Shown here piece after piece: positions 1 to 10,979 of a DNA stretch of 64,000 nucleotides. Within the stretch, counting starts at the first letter, position 1, and every line of letters starts with the position of its first letter. The notes under the pieces were generated by a model. The model was not told the DNA's origin, made no database searches, and was given only the letters and a program-made list of their open reading frames with translations. The DNA comes from Patella vulgata (taxonomy: Eukaryota; Mollusca; Gastropoda; Patellidae): positions 53,754,546 to 53,818,545 of the forward strand of contig NC_065884.2 in the NCBI RefSeq assembly GCF_932274485.2, given 5' to 3'. Both the position numbers and the translations under genes were made by a program.

Positions 1-496
1 CGCGAGCGTGGCGAGTCGGGATACAGTTTTACGAGTTCCTCTCGTCAATACACATCAGTTTCCTAGAATGGAACGGAACCAAGGATTGAATTCCGTATCG
101 TATTATTTGGAAAATATTATGAGTGTGATATGAGTGTGATAGACGGAGTGTAAGGAAACTCGACGGGAAGCTTGAGAAAACTTACGGATAGTTGTTTTAT
201 GTGGTTTCGATCGCAATAGGATAGGATAGTATGTGCGTATCCCGGATGAAAAAAGTTACGTGTGTGGATTGAGCAATAGTTACCTATATCGATTTCATAC
301 CCTGTATTGTTTTAGAGAGTTGCTTTGCGTTGTGTGCATTTTTTGATGTTTTTTATATATTTTTTTAATCCGCAAAAGTGATAATCGTTTTTACAATGGA
401 TACGTTTTAATAAATATTTGAGTTAATGAGAAAAGGTAATGAGTTTTTCATGTGTGCAATAATGACCCTCTTTCCATAAAAATGAACTAAGTGACT
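1..496 (+). promoter_or_regulatory. 5' leader of the K2P channel gene, with several upstream ORFs
   Basis: The sequence before the first in-frame ATG of the channel is probably 5' UTR, with or without promoter; I cannot place the transcription start. The first 120 bases are richer in CpG than the DNA further on. Short upstream ORFs are visible: one opens at the ATG near 119 (MSVI then stop), another near 231 (13 codons), and a minimal ATG-AAC-TAA at 482-490 ends only six bases before the main ATG at 497. The TAA at 488-490 is in frame with the main ORF, so the coding region cannot extend further upstream unless splicing joins it to another exon. A pyrimidine-rich stretch ending in TTTTAG near 315 could be a splice acceptor, so part of this leader may be intronic. 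Confidence 0.5.
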
Positions 497-3400
497 ATGA
501 TGGAAGAGGAAAGCGTCGATACAACAGCAAGTCCTGATGGGACCAGACCCGATGATGCGACTGAATCAACCGAAACTGTCGCGAAGGCTGCTGCCCCCGT
601 GGATATTGATCGAAAGGATGTGAAAAGACGTGAAAAATCGAGGGGTAGATTTAGACGAAAGAGGCATTCCAAAACGCAGTCAGTCCCTGATCTTGATACA
701 AAACTAAGACAAGACGGCACTGCACAGTTCTTGGAAAGCAAAAAGGCTGGAAATGATGGAAAATATAATTCAATGCCGAGGAAATCGCGTTCGCGGAGTG
801 GATCTGCCAATCGATTTTCTGGGTTGTTCAAACGGAAAAGTAGATCAGCTAGTGAGGGACGAAGTAGATCCGAGACCGATATAGTCGGAAATTTAGAACA
901 TGAAGCTACAAATAAAGTGGAAACGAATGACGACGGCAACGAAGAAAAAGAAATAAAAAACAATTATGAAGAATACGTTTCTTATGTACGATATTCCCCA
1001 ACTAAACAACCGAGGAATCGTTTAAAACGAATGACAGTGCGGGATGCCGTTGTGGAGAGGCGACTTCGAAATACTTTGTTTGTGCTTAACCAGAAGAGTA
1101 ACGAAGAGGGGAATACACTTTCCAACTCCCTTCCCGATGTGAGTAACATTGACTCGAACGATAGTAGTTTGTTAATTCAAGCAGTCGGAGACGATACTGA
1201 CGATACATTTAATAAAAAGAGTGTGACTTTACCGAGGGACAAAAAACATAAAATTCGCAAAAATATAGATACTTCCAAAAGTGTCTTTGATGACAGAACT
1301 TTACTGATTCATTGTGATATTAATGGCAATGGGGCTGGTTCGTCTCCGGAGACCGTGTCTTCACCTAGCAGGGTTGAAATTCGAAATGTTACGGGCACTA
1401 AGGAGTCTTCTAAAGAATCTGAAACTAAGTGTGACTCGGACAATGATTCTGACGAATTCTTTGAGTGTAGCGACTCTATCGCTAGTCCAGCAGTGGACGA
1501 TAAAATTGAAAGATCAGAAGCTCAAAATTCATACCGATCTAGCTTGTCAACACAGGACGTGGAATCCGAAACGAATGCCAAAGCTGTCGCTGATATTGTT
1601 TACAAATCATCAAACGAGAACATTCAAAAACTCAGAGAAGAATCTCGATCTTTGTTTCTAGAACTAAGTCGAAACATTTCAGCACGCAAAGATAGCCTAG
1701 TCACCAGTCGTGATGCATCGCCGCATGCCAGATTAACCGATAAACGGAAATATAGCAATGTGGCAAGTCTGTCACAAGATGAGAAGAGGGGTTCATTAAT
1801 TGGCCATAAAGAACCCATTACAAAACACTTGCTGCCTGACATATCAGTTCAAAATAAAGATCCATCGCTCCTTACTAAAGATACTACCAAGTCAAAGCCA
1901 GGTGAAAAAACCGTTAGATATGCTGATCAAATACCTGACGAGTCTCCCGATGTCAAAGACCCCGAAAAGAAAACAAATTCCGGGGAACCAAGAACAACTG
2001 ATTCCCTGTCTTCAAATTGTTCAGATACATTTGGGAATTTCACGTTGATATATCAACCTGTTTTAGCGGGTTACAAAATGTCCCCGGGTATAAAAGCTGT
2101 TGATATCAAGCCAAAAAAAGGCAAAAAGAAGAAAGCAGGAAAGGGAAAACAAAGTAAAGATGAAGCCCTACCAGAGGTAGCACCCGATCTAAAACCCGCT
2201 ACCATTGAAAATGAAGATGACAGAAATATGAATCCGGAATTAAAAGACAATAACACAGAAGTCGGAAATATCCAAAATGAAACCATGAGCTCTAACGAAG
2301 TTAATGTAAAAGGCCATGACGAAAGCGACTTTCAAGCAGCCCCAGATCTGAATAACCTTACTATAGAACAGGGACCAAATGCAAAACGGTCATCTGATTC
2401 ACACGAGTCGGTAATTGATGAACGGATCGACAATGAGACACCCGAAAATAGTACTAACATGACTCTAGACACCAAATCCTTGGTGGATAAAAATATTGAA
2501 ACAAACATGACACCCGATCTTGTTTCAGCGTCCTCACCAATACCAGTAGAAGCCAATCCTCCACCACAACCGTTAATAGACAGGGAAAACCTTTTGAATA
2601 TTCCAAAACCCCGCACGGACAGATCACTGAGTGACGGAATCGTGGATTATAGCAACGGTGAACGAAAATCCCCAAGAACCTTTCAAAGAAGTTCTTCAGC
2701 AAAAAGTCCACCCCCAACGTCAGCCGAGTATCAAGTTTCGGAAAGCGAACATAAAAATGTGCCAATCATGGGTACAAGTTTATCTAGGAAATACCGCAGA
2801 ACATTTTCCCCGCAAAGGGGAAACACCGACTTTCTCCAGTTACCAAAAGGCATAACATTATTAGACCCATCCACGTCTCCTAATGTCTCTTCGATGAATC
2901 GTGAGAGTCTTTCTGAAATAAATAAATCGAAATCTAGTTCTCCAGACGAAGGGATTAGTTTGCATGGTGATGATGACGGTGATATCAGTATGGTTACTGG
3001 GGTAGTGCATAGAGGGGTTACTGATCAAGATAACCAATTTTCTACCCAGAAGAAAGCGAAGATAGGACGCACATTTCGTACATCGGAGGAAATGGGGGGA
3101 CAGAAATCACCAGACACTAAGACTGTAGACGAAAAACAATCTGCAAAAATACAGAAGAGTCCTGAAAACGTTTCTGATGATCGATTTGTGGAGATTAGCA
3201 CCCAGACTAACGAAGATGACATCCGAGCTGCCATAAAGCTTATGATTAAACAAGCAAAAGAGCAGAAAAAGCGAGAAAAGGCTTTTGCCAAACGGAAAAA
3301 GGATTTCGTTTCTATAGTCGACGAGCCTAAACGGGAAAGAGAACAACAACAGCAAAGTGTAGATCCAGAATCGTCTAATGCCAAAGAGGCTATTTTCGAG

Positions 3401-4358
3401 GTTAAAACAGCTTTACCAACTCCAGAAATACGAGTGGCCGATGATGATAATATAACAGTATCGCCATCACTATCTGCAATAGAATCTCCGGTATGTCCAA
3501 CTGGAGAAACACCAGTTGCACATGACGTAATAGATACAGAAGAAATTCCAAAAGAGACAAAGGACGTAAAAGGGGGTAAAGGTTCTAATAAAAAGAAAAA
3601 GGTTAAGCATAAGTCTATACTGAAAAACCGTTTCTCGAAAAAATATAAAAAGAAGAAAAAGAGTACAGATAGTAAGGAAGTCCAAGAGGAAAAATACGTA
3701 GATGCTCCAACTACAAAGCTGGAAGATGATACATTTATTTTTATTGAAAATGAAATTAATCTGAGTAAACTTGCTGAAATTAAAGAAACTGACATCTTGG
3801 ATGATGACATAATAGAGCCGGATGAAAGTATTCAAATACCCACAAAACATTTAAGGTTTGACACCATTAATATACAGCCTATACAAGGAGAAGAACCCCT
3901 TCCACCCCTTTCCCAATCTGGGCGCTTATCGCGACGTAGGGATAGTACTATGCGAGAAAAGCGAAAGAAATGTTTGAACGCATTTAAGACATTTGTTGCC
4001 TTTTTATTTTCCCATATAGGATTGTGCTCATTAGTTGTTGGCTATACTATTATGGGGGGCTTCGTGTTTAAGGCCATCGAAGGGCCGTATGAACGCTCTA
4101 TAAAAACGGGGATCCGCGAACAACGAGTGAAATTAATTGACAAACTCATTCAACATGCGTTTGAATTACAAATGTCTAAGTCCGGTCGGGACGATTTTAT
4201 GGAAGCTGTGAACAAGGAATTACTGAAATTTCAGACTAAAATTCACAGAGAGACTAAAGAAAATGGTTGGGATGGGAATGATGCCAAGGAATTCTCGGAT
4301 ATGCAATGGTCTTTTGCTAGTGCTTTGTTATACGCCATTACAGTTATGACGACAATAG
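497..4358 (+). CDS. Two-pore-domain potassium channel (K2P, TWiK-like), first coding exon, with a giant cytosolic N-terminus
   Basis: K2P channels carry background K+ current at the plasma membrane; each subunit has four TM helices and two pore loops and works as a dimer. This exon holds 1,287 codons plus one base. Residues 1-1165 are hydrophilic, rich in Ser, Lys, Asp and Glu, and probably disordered, with basic runs near 40-60, 535-555 and 1030-1058. A basic patch precedes TM1 (about 1166-1191, including VVGYTIMGGFVFKAIEG), then comes an extracellular cap of about 75 residues without cysteine, then the pore helix WSFASALLYAITVMTTI (1271-1287) and the first base of the filter glycine. The donor GTAAGC at 4359 splits that glycine codon in phase 1, a conserved K2P intron site. 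TM2 to TM4 and pore 2 are not here. ATG 497 is the first in-frame ATG; ATG 500 has the better context (A at -3, G at +4). Usual K2P N-termini are tens of residues long. Reading through the donor ends at a stop 11 codons later. Family assignment is firm; subfamily is not. Confidence 0.93.
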
Positions 4359-4364
4359 GTAAGC
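4359..4364 (+). other. Splice donor of the K2P pore-1 intron
   Basis: The exon reads ACAATAG and then GTAAGC, an excellent donor. It falls between bases 1 and 2 of the glycine codon that starts the pore-1 GYG-type filter, as in many human KCNK and nematode TWK genes. If not spliced, translation adds about 11 residues (GKLLLFFYIFY) and stops at 4391-4393, before the filter is complete. Confidence 0.85.
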
Positions 4365-4556
4365 TACTTTTATTTTTTTATATATTTTATTAATATTTTG
4401 TAAAATCATTCACTATCAGAATGAATACATGATGCAAGGCGAGCCCCATGCCATTTAGAGATTAGAGAATTAATAAAAGTATATTTTATTCTCCCGAGAA
4501 TAGGTTACACAAGACGTCCTTCTTGATATGTATTTTTCTATGACAAGTGTTGCTGG

Positions 4557-4857
4557 TGGTGGGGGGGGGGGCGATTCCTTGGCTGTACGTGACAAGGAGT
4601 AGGCTCGCCTGTCCAACTGCGTGGGTTTTCTTCTGATTCTTCTGTCTCCCCCACTGCTAAAGACCACTACGCACCAGCGAATTATTGAAATATGTTAGTC
4701 CCGAAATGACCTAGTTTGTGTCGAGTGGACGTTAATCTCTCCCCCCCCCCTCTCTCTCTCTGCAAATCAAAATATGTTAGTCCTGAAATGACCTAGTTTG
4801 TGTCGAATAGACGTTAATCTCTCCCCCACTCTCTCTCTCTCTCTCTCTCTCTCTGCT
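4557..4857 (+). mobile_element. SINE-2 (tRNA-related) copy lacking its head, with duplicated 3' tail
   Basis: From 4557 a run of G joins directly to a degenerate B-box region, then the SINE-2 body follows (GACAAGGAGTAGG, CCCACTGCTAAAGACC, AATTATTGAAAT). It ends with the tail TGACCTAGTTTGTGTCGAG plus GGACGTTAA and a C/T run. The tail (from ATATGTTAGTC, about 83 bp including the CT run and about 10 bp of flank, GCAAATCAAA) is repeated in tandem up to 4857. Compared with the full-length copy at 55645-55941, the A box and most of the tRNA-like head are deleted. Confidence 0.8.
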
Positions 4858-5889
4858 AATCAAAATTCCGTTTCTCATTTTATCTTGCTCAACAGACTTT
4901 GAGGGGTGTGAAATAAATCATTCATAATTCCCGTTTAACCTCGCAAATCATAAACTATGTGTAAACTGTTATATCTTGGGCAAAAGCACTAATACATTTA
5001 TATCTTTGACTTTCATAAAATCCAGTTTTTCCTCCGATAATTTTAAAATATATCAAACTTAGCCGATAAGATAAGTCGGGTTTATAGAGATAATTTGTGA
5101 ATCAAATGAAGTTGTGAAATCTAAATTGGATTTCCCATAAACTTAAGCTATAAATATAACGTGGTAATTCGAATTGTTTAGCTTCATTCCCCGGTTTCCG
5201 ATAGCTATAAATATGTATTTAAGACGCCAAATAGCCTGTCAGCGTAGCGAGTTGAAATCGAACATCAAGGGGCTGTCATCGCGACAATTTTGTAACATAA
5301 TGAACACATAATATTGCAGGCTAATTATAGGGATTTCGGGTTTCCACGGCCCTGGCATGCGTGCGTACAGTGACCTACTGTCTTCACAGATCTTGCATGA
5401 TTTGCGTGATTGGGTTCCAAGGGACAAAGGCACACACGTTTCAAATGTTTGGTACATTTCTATATAAATAACAACTGCAGAATCGGTTCATTTAATTTCG
5501 GTAAGGAGAGATATCCCTCTAAGCTCTAACAATATGCCTTTTAGAGTTTAAGGGTACAGCACTAACCGGATATACACTAGGTCAGCACCTGCCCCGTAGA
5601 AAGCTTCAAATTTGAAGCATTATGGAGATATTAGAATTAGTCAGAAATATAGATCAGTATGTTGTAAATATTCTCTAATAGCGATTACACAAATTGCGTT
5701 ATTTTACGTCATGATTTACTTCTAAACACGATACATAAAGGCCACTATTGGCTTATATGTAAAACTTGACCATGAACATTCTGGTTACAAATACTAGCTG
5801 TAGGGTATATCCAAAATATCAGTATGATCGTGCTGTGTGGATACTTATATGTTAGATGTTCTTCCACTGACTGGTGTACCATTTTTATT
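4858..5889. other. AT-rich non-coding stretch, probably K2P intron
   Basis: About 1 kb with no open frame of note, no tandem structure and no recognisable element. It is presumably intronic if the channel gene continues downstream. Confidence 0.5.
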
Positions 5890-5900
5890 GAATTTATATT

Positions 5901-6219
5901 CGAAATAAAATGGGGTTTAACGACCTACTTCTCTGCACCGACTGTGCTAATTAAGACAGGTAAACGCCATACAGTGTGCTTTCAGGGAAATTTTACCCGG
6001 ACAGCTGCGGAACTGCCTCTTCTTATTTCGAATTCCATCGTCAGGTTTTTCGTCCCACCTGAACGACTAGGCGCTCTCCTTGCAAGGCCCTCCGTATTAC
6101 GCCAGGGGAAACCACACTGGAAAACTTCCGAGGAACTTTTTCGGCCAAAACCTGGAGCGAACCCAAAACTTCCTGGTTAGCGTGCAAGCGTTTTATTCAT
6201 TGAGCCACCGCGGCTCTCC
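5901..6219 (-). mobile_element. SINE-1 (tRNA-related), near full-length, with an 11-bp target duplication
   Basis: Read on the - strand, a tRNA-like head (A box around GTGGCTCAATGA) is followed by the SINE-1 body and the 3' box ending CGTTAAACCCCATTTTATTTCG. The element is flanked by a perfect direct repeat GAATTTATATT at 5890-5900 and 6220-6230, the expected target-site duplication of LINE-driven retrotransposition. The open frames here are by-products of the SINE, not genes. Confidence 0.85.
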
Positions 6220-6230
6220 GAATTTATATT

Positions 6231-7019
6231 TACGTGAAAGTAAGGTTTTCGCATATTACAGCATTACAGTGTTTTCGATAAGGGACAGCTTGGAGAGAAA
6301 CGTTTTGTTTTTTTTACTGTATCATATTATATTTAAATTATTGTACGTCATCATATCAATATGTGAATTTCACAGAGTATCATTACGATTTCAGAGCAGA
6401 ATATGTCAATTCATGAAGATGTTTCTACCAATCGTTTCGCTGAATTAAAGGAGAATGCTATAGTAAAAGTTTAATTTTATCATTTATTAAGTTCACGATG
6501 TTACGCATTTCAGAATTATTAAAAAACAAAAAAAAACCAAAAAAAACCCCGATCTTTTAGTAACAAATAACGTTGAAAAACCACTTTCGGAAACATCCGA
6601 CAGTTAATAGAAACCTTTGGCAAGCTGAATTTTCCCCACAGGTCAAGTGCCTAGCCTACATATCCAGAAGTGAGTCAAGTCGCTCGACAGTCGCTGATGT
6701 GTTCAATAAAATTTAATGTCGAAGCTTATTTAAATTCTTCGAATTGATTTCACGAATGGTATCATTTCACCACAGAATCACATCGTTTTAAAATTTACAT
6801 GGTCCCGCCTCCCTAAATTTAGCATGTAGATCAACCAGCATGCAAACATACAGGAAAACTACAAAAATTCCGGAAAAAAATCAACAAAAATAATGATTAA
6901 ATTCAAAGTCTTTATCATGGTTAAAATCAGATCAAATATACGCCTTCGTCTTATAGGATACACATAGATCCATACAAACGCCATGGCACAGCATTTCAGC
7001 GTCTAAAAGTAGCAAAAAA
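6231..7019. other. Non-coding stretch without recognised elements
   Basis: AT-rich sequence with an A-rich patch near 6520-6550. I see no coding signal or repeat. Confidence 0.4.
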
Positions 7020-7400
7020 GACGGTAAAAAGAAGACGATGTTTTACGGACCTTTTCCGTATGAAAGCTGTGTGCTGTCGTATCCGCGTGCCGTATCACGT
7101 ATGAGAAATACACAAACATTGATGACGTCACACGGAAAATCGATCCACGATACGGACCAGGAATTCTTGCCAAAAGTCTAATGAGCTGAAGCGAAATCCC
7201 GTACAGCACACGTCTAGCAGTGGGTGCTTTTTCCATATTATCCGAAATGGCATCGGCAGAAAGTGAGAGCATGTCAGACATTGATTTCGCTCTAAATGTT
7301 CTTCCATATCAGAACATTCTAGCGAAGAAGAACAATCGCTGCAGGCGCAGGCTGTCGATGATGTAAATGTAGAGAGAATAGGAAATACCTGAAAGTTGAT
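7020..7400. other. CpG-richer island with a consensus CRE and a short open frame
   Basis: This 380-bp patch has clearly more CpG than its surroundings. It holds TGACGTCA (7123-7130, a perfect CRE palindrome) and an inverted pair TACGGAC/CCGTATG near 7043-7062. A + strand ATG at 7246 begins MASAESESMSDIDFALNV and closes after about 39 codons. A second frame has an acidic Ser/Glu string (SSEHSSEEEQSLQAQ). The composition recalls the promoter and first exon of a small gene or the 5' end of a DNA transposon gene. I recognise neither. Confidence 0.3.
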
Positions 7401-8836
7401 TTATTTTTACTTTTGTAGTATACAATATGGATTGTTTGCAACCCGTAAACAGTCATATTATTGTATTATTCTTTTACACCGAATTCGAATCGTAGCCTTT
7501 TGATGAATAAAACAAATTTACATATGCCTACCATGAAACCATTTCTTGTTTATTTCTAAATTCCGATTTTCATTATACTGTTACTATGCCCAATTCACTC
7601 GAAAACGGCAATTCAGATATGTGTATTTTTGTAGAGGTGCGGCTATGTTCCCATGACGACTGGACGTGAGAGCAAGTGCAACTTTTTTCCACCGACAAAT
7701 TAAATTCTAAAACATTTTTTGATGTATTAGAAAAATAAATAAAGACGTTTGACGTATTTGTAAGTAAAAATTATTTCCTATTTAGTGTAAATGGTATTAA
7801 AATGACTAAAAGGTAGCATTCTGCCCGAAGCAGTAACGTCTTATGTAAACAATGCACGCGCCATTCAGCCAATGATTGACGCCGCGTGCTGTGACGGCAC
7901 GTGTTAAAGGTTTCATCTTTTACGGAGATATTAGAGAAGACTCGTAATTCTCTGTGAAACAGATTGAGGAAATCCATGAAGCGGTGCATACGAATGGATG
8001 ATAACAGCCCTTGTAAGGAATAACATGCTAATATTATCAGAGAAAAACTATGATGTCCAATAAGATAATCATAGCCTAGATACGGTATTATAATTATCTG
8101 TGTCCTAGCCTACTTTCTCTGTGCAACAAAAAGGGGGGCCACGTATCGCTGAAAAATGTTTCTGTCACTCAAAATATTAACCACAAAAAGGCATTTACAA
8201 AGTTAAATCTGACGGACATTCGACATCTATCTATGACCAACTGCAAAAATTTCGACATAGTTGATATTCCCTGGATTGTTTACATTTCGTTGCTATGGTA
8301 ATATCAGTCATTTATATTGCTAGATTTTCCAAGCTTATCGGTTTCACACACTGAGCTTTTATGGGCATGGGGACACAAAGCGTAGCATGCAGTTTTAACA
8401 TACCAACATAGCTATTGAAAGATAACTTGATCGACATAATTCCTTAGCGGATGACTGATGACTCGAAATGCTCCCAACAGAGAGAAGCATGTTTCGATGG
8501 AAACCCGTTGATATCGCTGTGTCCAGACTTTTCTGCGTGTTGCCTCTCTTGAAAATTTTTAAAAAATGACACGCCCTTCCACTTAGTGTTGTTAGTAGTA
8601 GTAATTCCCAAGCAACGCAATTGATCAGGTCTATTTCCCCCTTTAGTCAAATTGATGGAATGCAGTGCTTAGTTTCACTGCAAAAATCAAAACGAGGCTG
8701 CAGATATGTATAATGTCAGTAATAGGATTCTTGGTACGTTTTTCCTTTGTAAAAATATTCGTAATGACTTTTAATTTTTTGCGGGGCCGAAAATATGCTA
8801 ATATTAAGTTTTAATTTTTCACATTAAAACACTCAT
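7401..8836. other. Non-coding stretch; CpG-rich spot near 7850-7910
   Basis: There is no convincing coding signal. Around 7850-7910 lie GCACGCGCCATT, CCAAT and a CACGTG E-box within 60 bases, an unusual cluster in this AT-rich context. The rest looks unstructured. Confidence 0.35.
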
Positions 8837-9105
8837 GGGGATGGATGGCCGAAAGGCTAACACATGCGCGCTGTATCATAAGGTCTGTCATTGAGTCAAC
8901 TGGCGTGGTTTTGATTCCTCGGTTGTACGTGATAAGGAGTAGGGTCGCCTGTCCAACCTTGTGGGTTTTCTCCGGGCCCTCTGGTTTCCTCCCACTGCTA
9001 AAACCCCCTAAACGCAAGCGAATTATTGAAATAAAATTGAACCATGTGTTAGTCTCGAAATGACCTAGTTTGTGTCTAGTGGACGTTAAACCCCAAAGTG
9101 ACTCA
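8837..9105 (+). mobile_element. SINE-2, near full-length
   Basis: The tRNA-Leu/Ser-like head has an A box in GGCCGAAAGGCTAACACATG and a B box in GGTTTTGATTCC (8907-8918). The conserved body follows (GTGGGTTTTCTCCGGG, TTTCCTCCCACTGCTAAA), then the tail CTAGTTTGTGTCTAG and the 3' box GGACGTTAAACCCC. The body resembles the deeply conserved central domains of metazoan SINE superfamilies (Nin-DC is one candidate), which I could not verify. Confidence 0.88.
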
Positions 9106-10524
9106 GTATTTGTATTACACTTCGCGATAAACTTACTGTTTTGTACTTAACTGCAACTTATCCTGTGAAAGCGAAAAAATGAGAAATCAGAAGCACTTCA
9201 TTTCAATGTTCATGGGAATCATTGTATTGTAACTCAAGAATAATCTAATATCTTTACAGGGGAAATAGAAACACTCCATTGCTATGTTCATGGGAGGCCC
9301 TAATAAAATACATCTATACGAATCTTAAGTCGCAAATTTGAATGGCATGTACATATCTTTTACTCTTGCACCTGACCATTTGAAGGTGAAAACTTGCTCA
9401 CATTCGCATGTTAGTAATTACTTCACTAATCAGCCCATAAACCAGTGCCAACAATTAACTAAGTTACACCAGTATATACACCAAACATTTATAAAAAAGT
9501 GTTATCACGTCATTAAATTCTTTGTTTTACCTGAATCACAGAAATACATGTATATCTTTAACGCCACCTGCAAGAATTTAGTAATAATTACTTAACTGGC
9601 ATCGAGGCCATAAAATTTCAACATTTATTACGGCATAAATTGCAAGTCTCTTTTTAATGTCTGTCACCATTTCAACAGTAATTATAGTATTCGTCTCCAT
9701 CTACATTTCGGCCAAATGAAACTGTCAGTGTTGCCCAATCTTGTTCCCCATCCGTTCTATTAAGAAGTTATGTGCAGGTTTAAAGTGACGTGGGTGGGTA
9801 GTAAATTACATTGACATAATTGCGAAGATAAAGTGGGTGTACTCCACACACTTTAAAACGAGAGATAATAATTGGTGTTCGCATTGCCAAATACAGTTGG
9901 GCAAATCTTGAAACCGGTATTTGCCCCACTATCTCATTAACGATGGCTATTGTGTTAAGACAGCCTACTGTTTAATGGGTACATCTTATAGGCTTTTTAG
10001 TTACTAATTAATGCCATTTGTGCTTTATAATAATAGAATTGGGGGGATACTTTCGACCCGAAGTAAGTAAAAGGGTGGGATTATTTGCCAGTAATTATCA
10101 TAATAACAACGCGATAGAATTGTACAGTTATTGTCGGACATGTATATTTTAAAATCAAATAACCGCTTATATAAAGTCCACCACCGATTAGTCAGTTTTA
10201 ATAGAAAGGTTACATGAAACAACTTACCTGTAAACATACGTAATGTGTATTACAATACGACATTATTATATGATTATGGTAGTATGAAAGCAATAACAAT
10301 GTCTAAATCGGGCAGACCATATGCCATATCATATTTATTTACTATAATATATAATATTTATTCAATATAGCTAATGGCATATTCAAATAACACCTGTCGA
10401 TATTGTGCACGATGGTTTGAGCATCCATGAATACATATACCAAGACAATTCTAAAAGAAATGTGTATTTACAATTGACATCTATTAGAAATATTTTAATA
10501 AATTAGTTGTATGAATAGGTCCTT
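9106..10524. other. Non-coding stretch
   Basis: AT-rich, with no supported gene or named repeat. Short frames near 9338-9595 and 10025-10237 have no protein-like features. Confidence 0.4.
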
Positions 10525-10870
10525 GGTTAAAGGAGCTAAACTTCTAGATGAATGTTATCCATATATTCCAAATTAAAAACACAAATTAAAATTCAATATT
10601 GGTCCATTTCAATCAATATTATTATCATACCGTGAAATTATGGGATCCGAATATTCAATATTTAGGACATATGGGCATTTCAAAATCAATACCCGACGTC
10701 GTGTACTCTATTGTTTTGAGCGTCATTTGTAATGAACAAAGAAAAACATATACGGTAAGACCATTTGAAATGTTGAATGCAAAAGCCCTAATATCAACTC
10801 ATATTATATTAATGTGTGCTTTTAGAGCTAGTCTCGTATATTTTAAGGTTCGAAAGAACAGAGCCATACC
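10525..10870 (+). repeat. Dispersed repeat family E, copy 1
   Basis: It begins TTAAAGGAGCTAAAC. Shared blocks include CAATATTGGTC, ATTTGTAATG with ACAAAG and AAAACATATAC. The same blocks recur at about 22322-22710, 29018-29465, 34322-34555 (inverted) and 43225-43670 (inverted). The 92-codon open frame here lies inside the repeat and is not a gene. Confidence 0.6.
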
Positions 10871-10979
10871 CCGTTAAATGTTAAATATGTATTATTAGAA
10901 TTAAATTATGTTGGCCTTTGAATACATATCTTAAAACAAACAAATAGATAACTTAAACGTTCAAAATACACCAGTCAAT

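Noticed and set aside
3025-3850. Open frames of 261, 82 and 126 codons on the - strand
   Set aside because: They are antisense to the low-complexity K2P exon, whose biased codons make long shadow frames; no domain is visible.
8845-9063. Open frames of 68-72 codons on both strands, and similar frames at 55561-55916 and 29345-29813
   Set aside because: They lie inside SINE-2 copies and arise from the repeat sequence.
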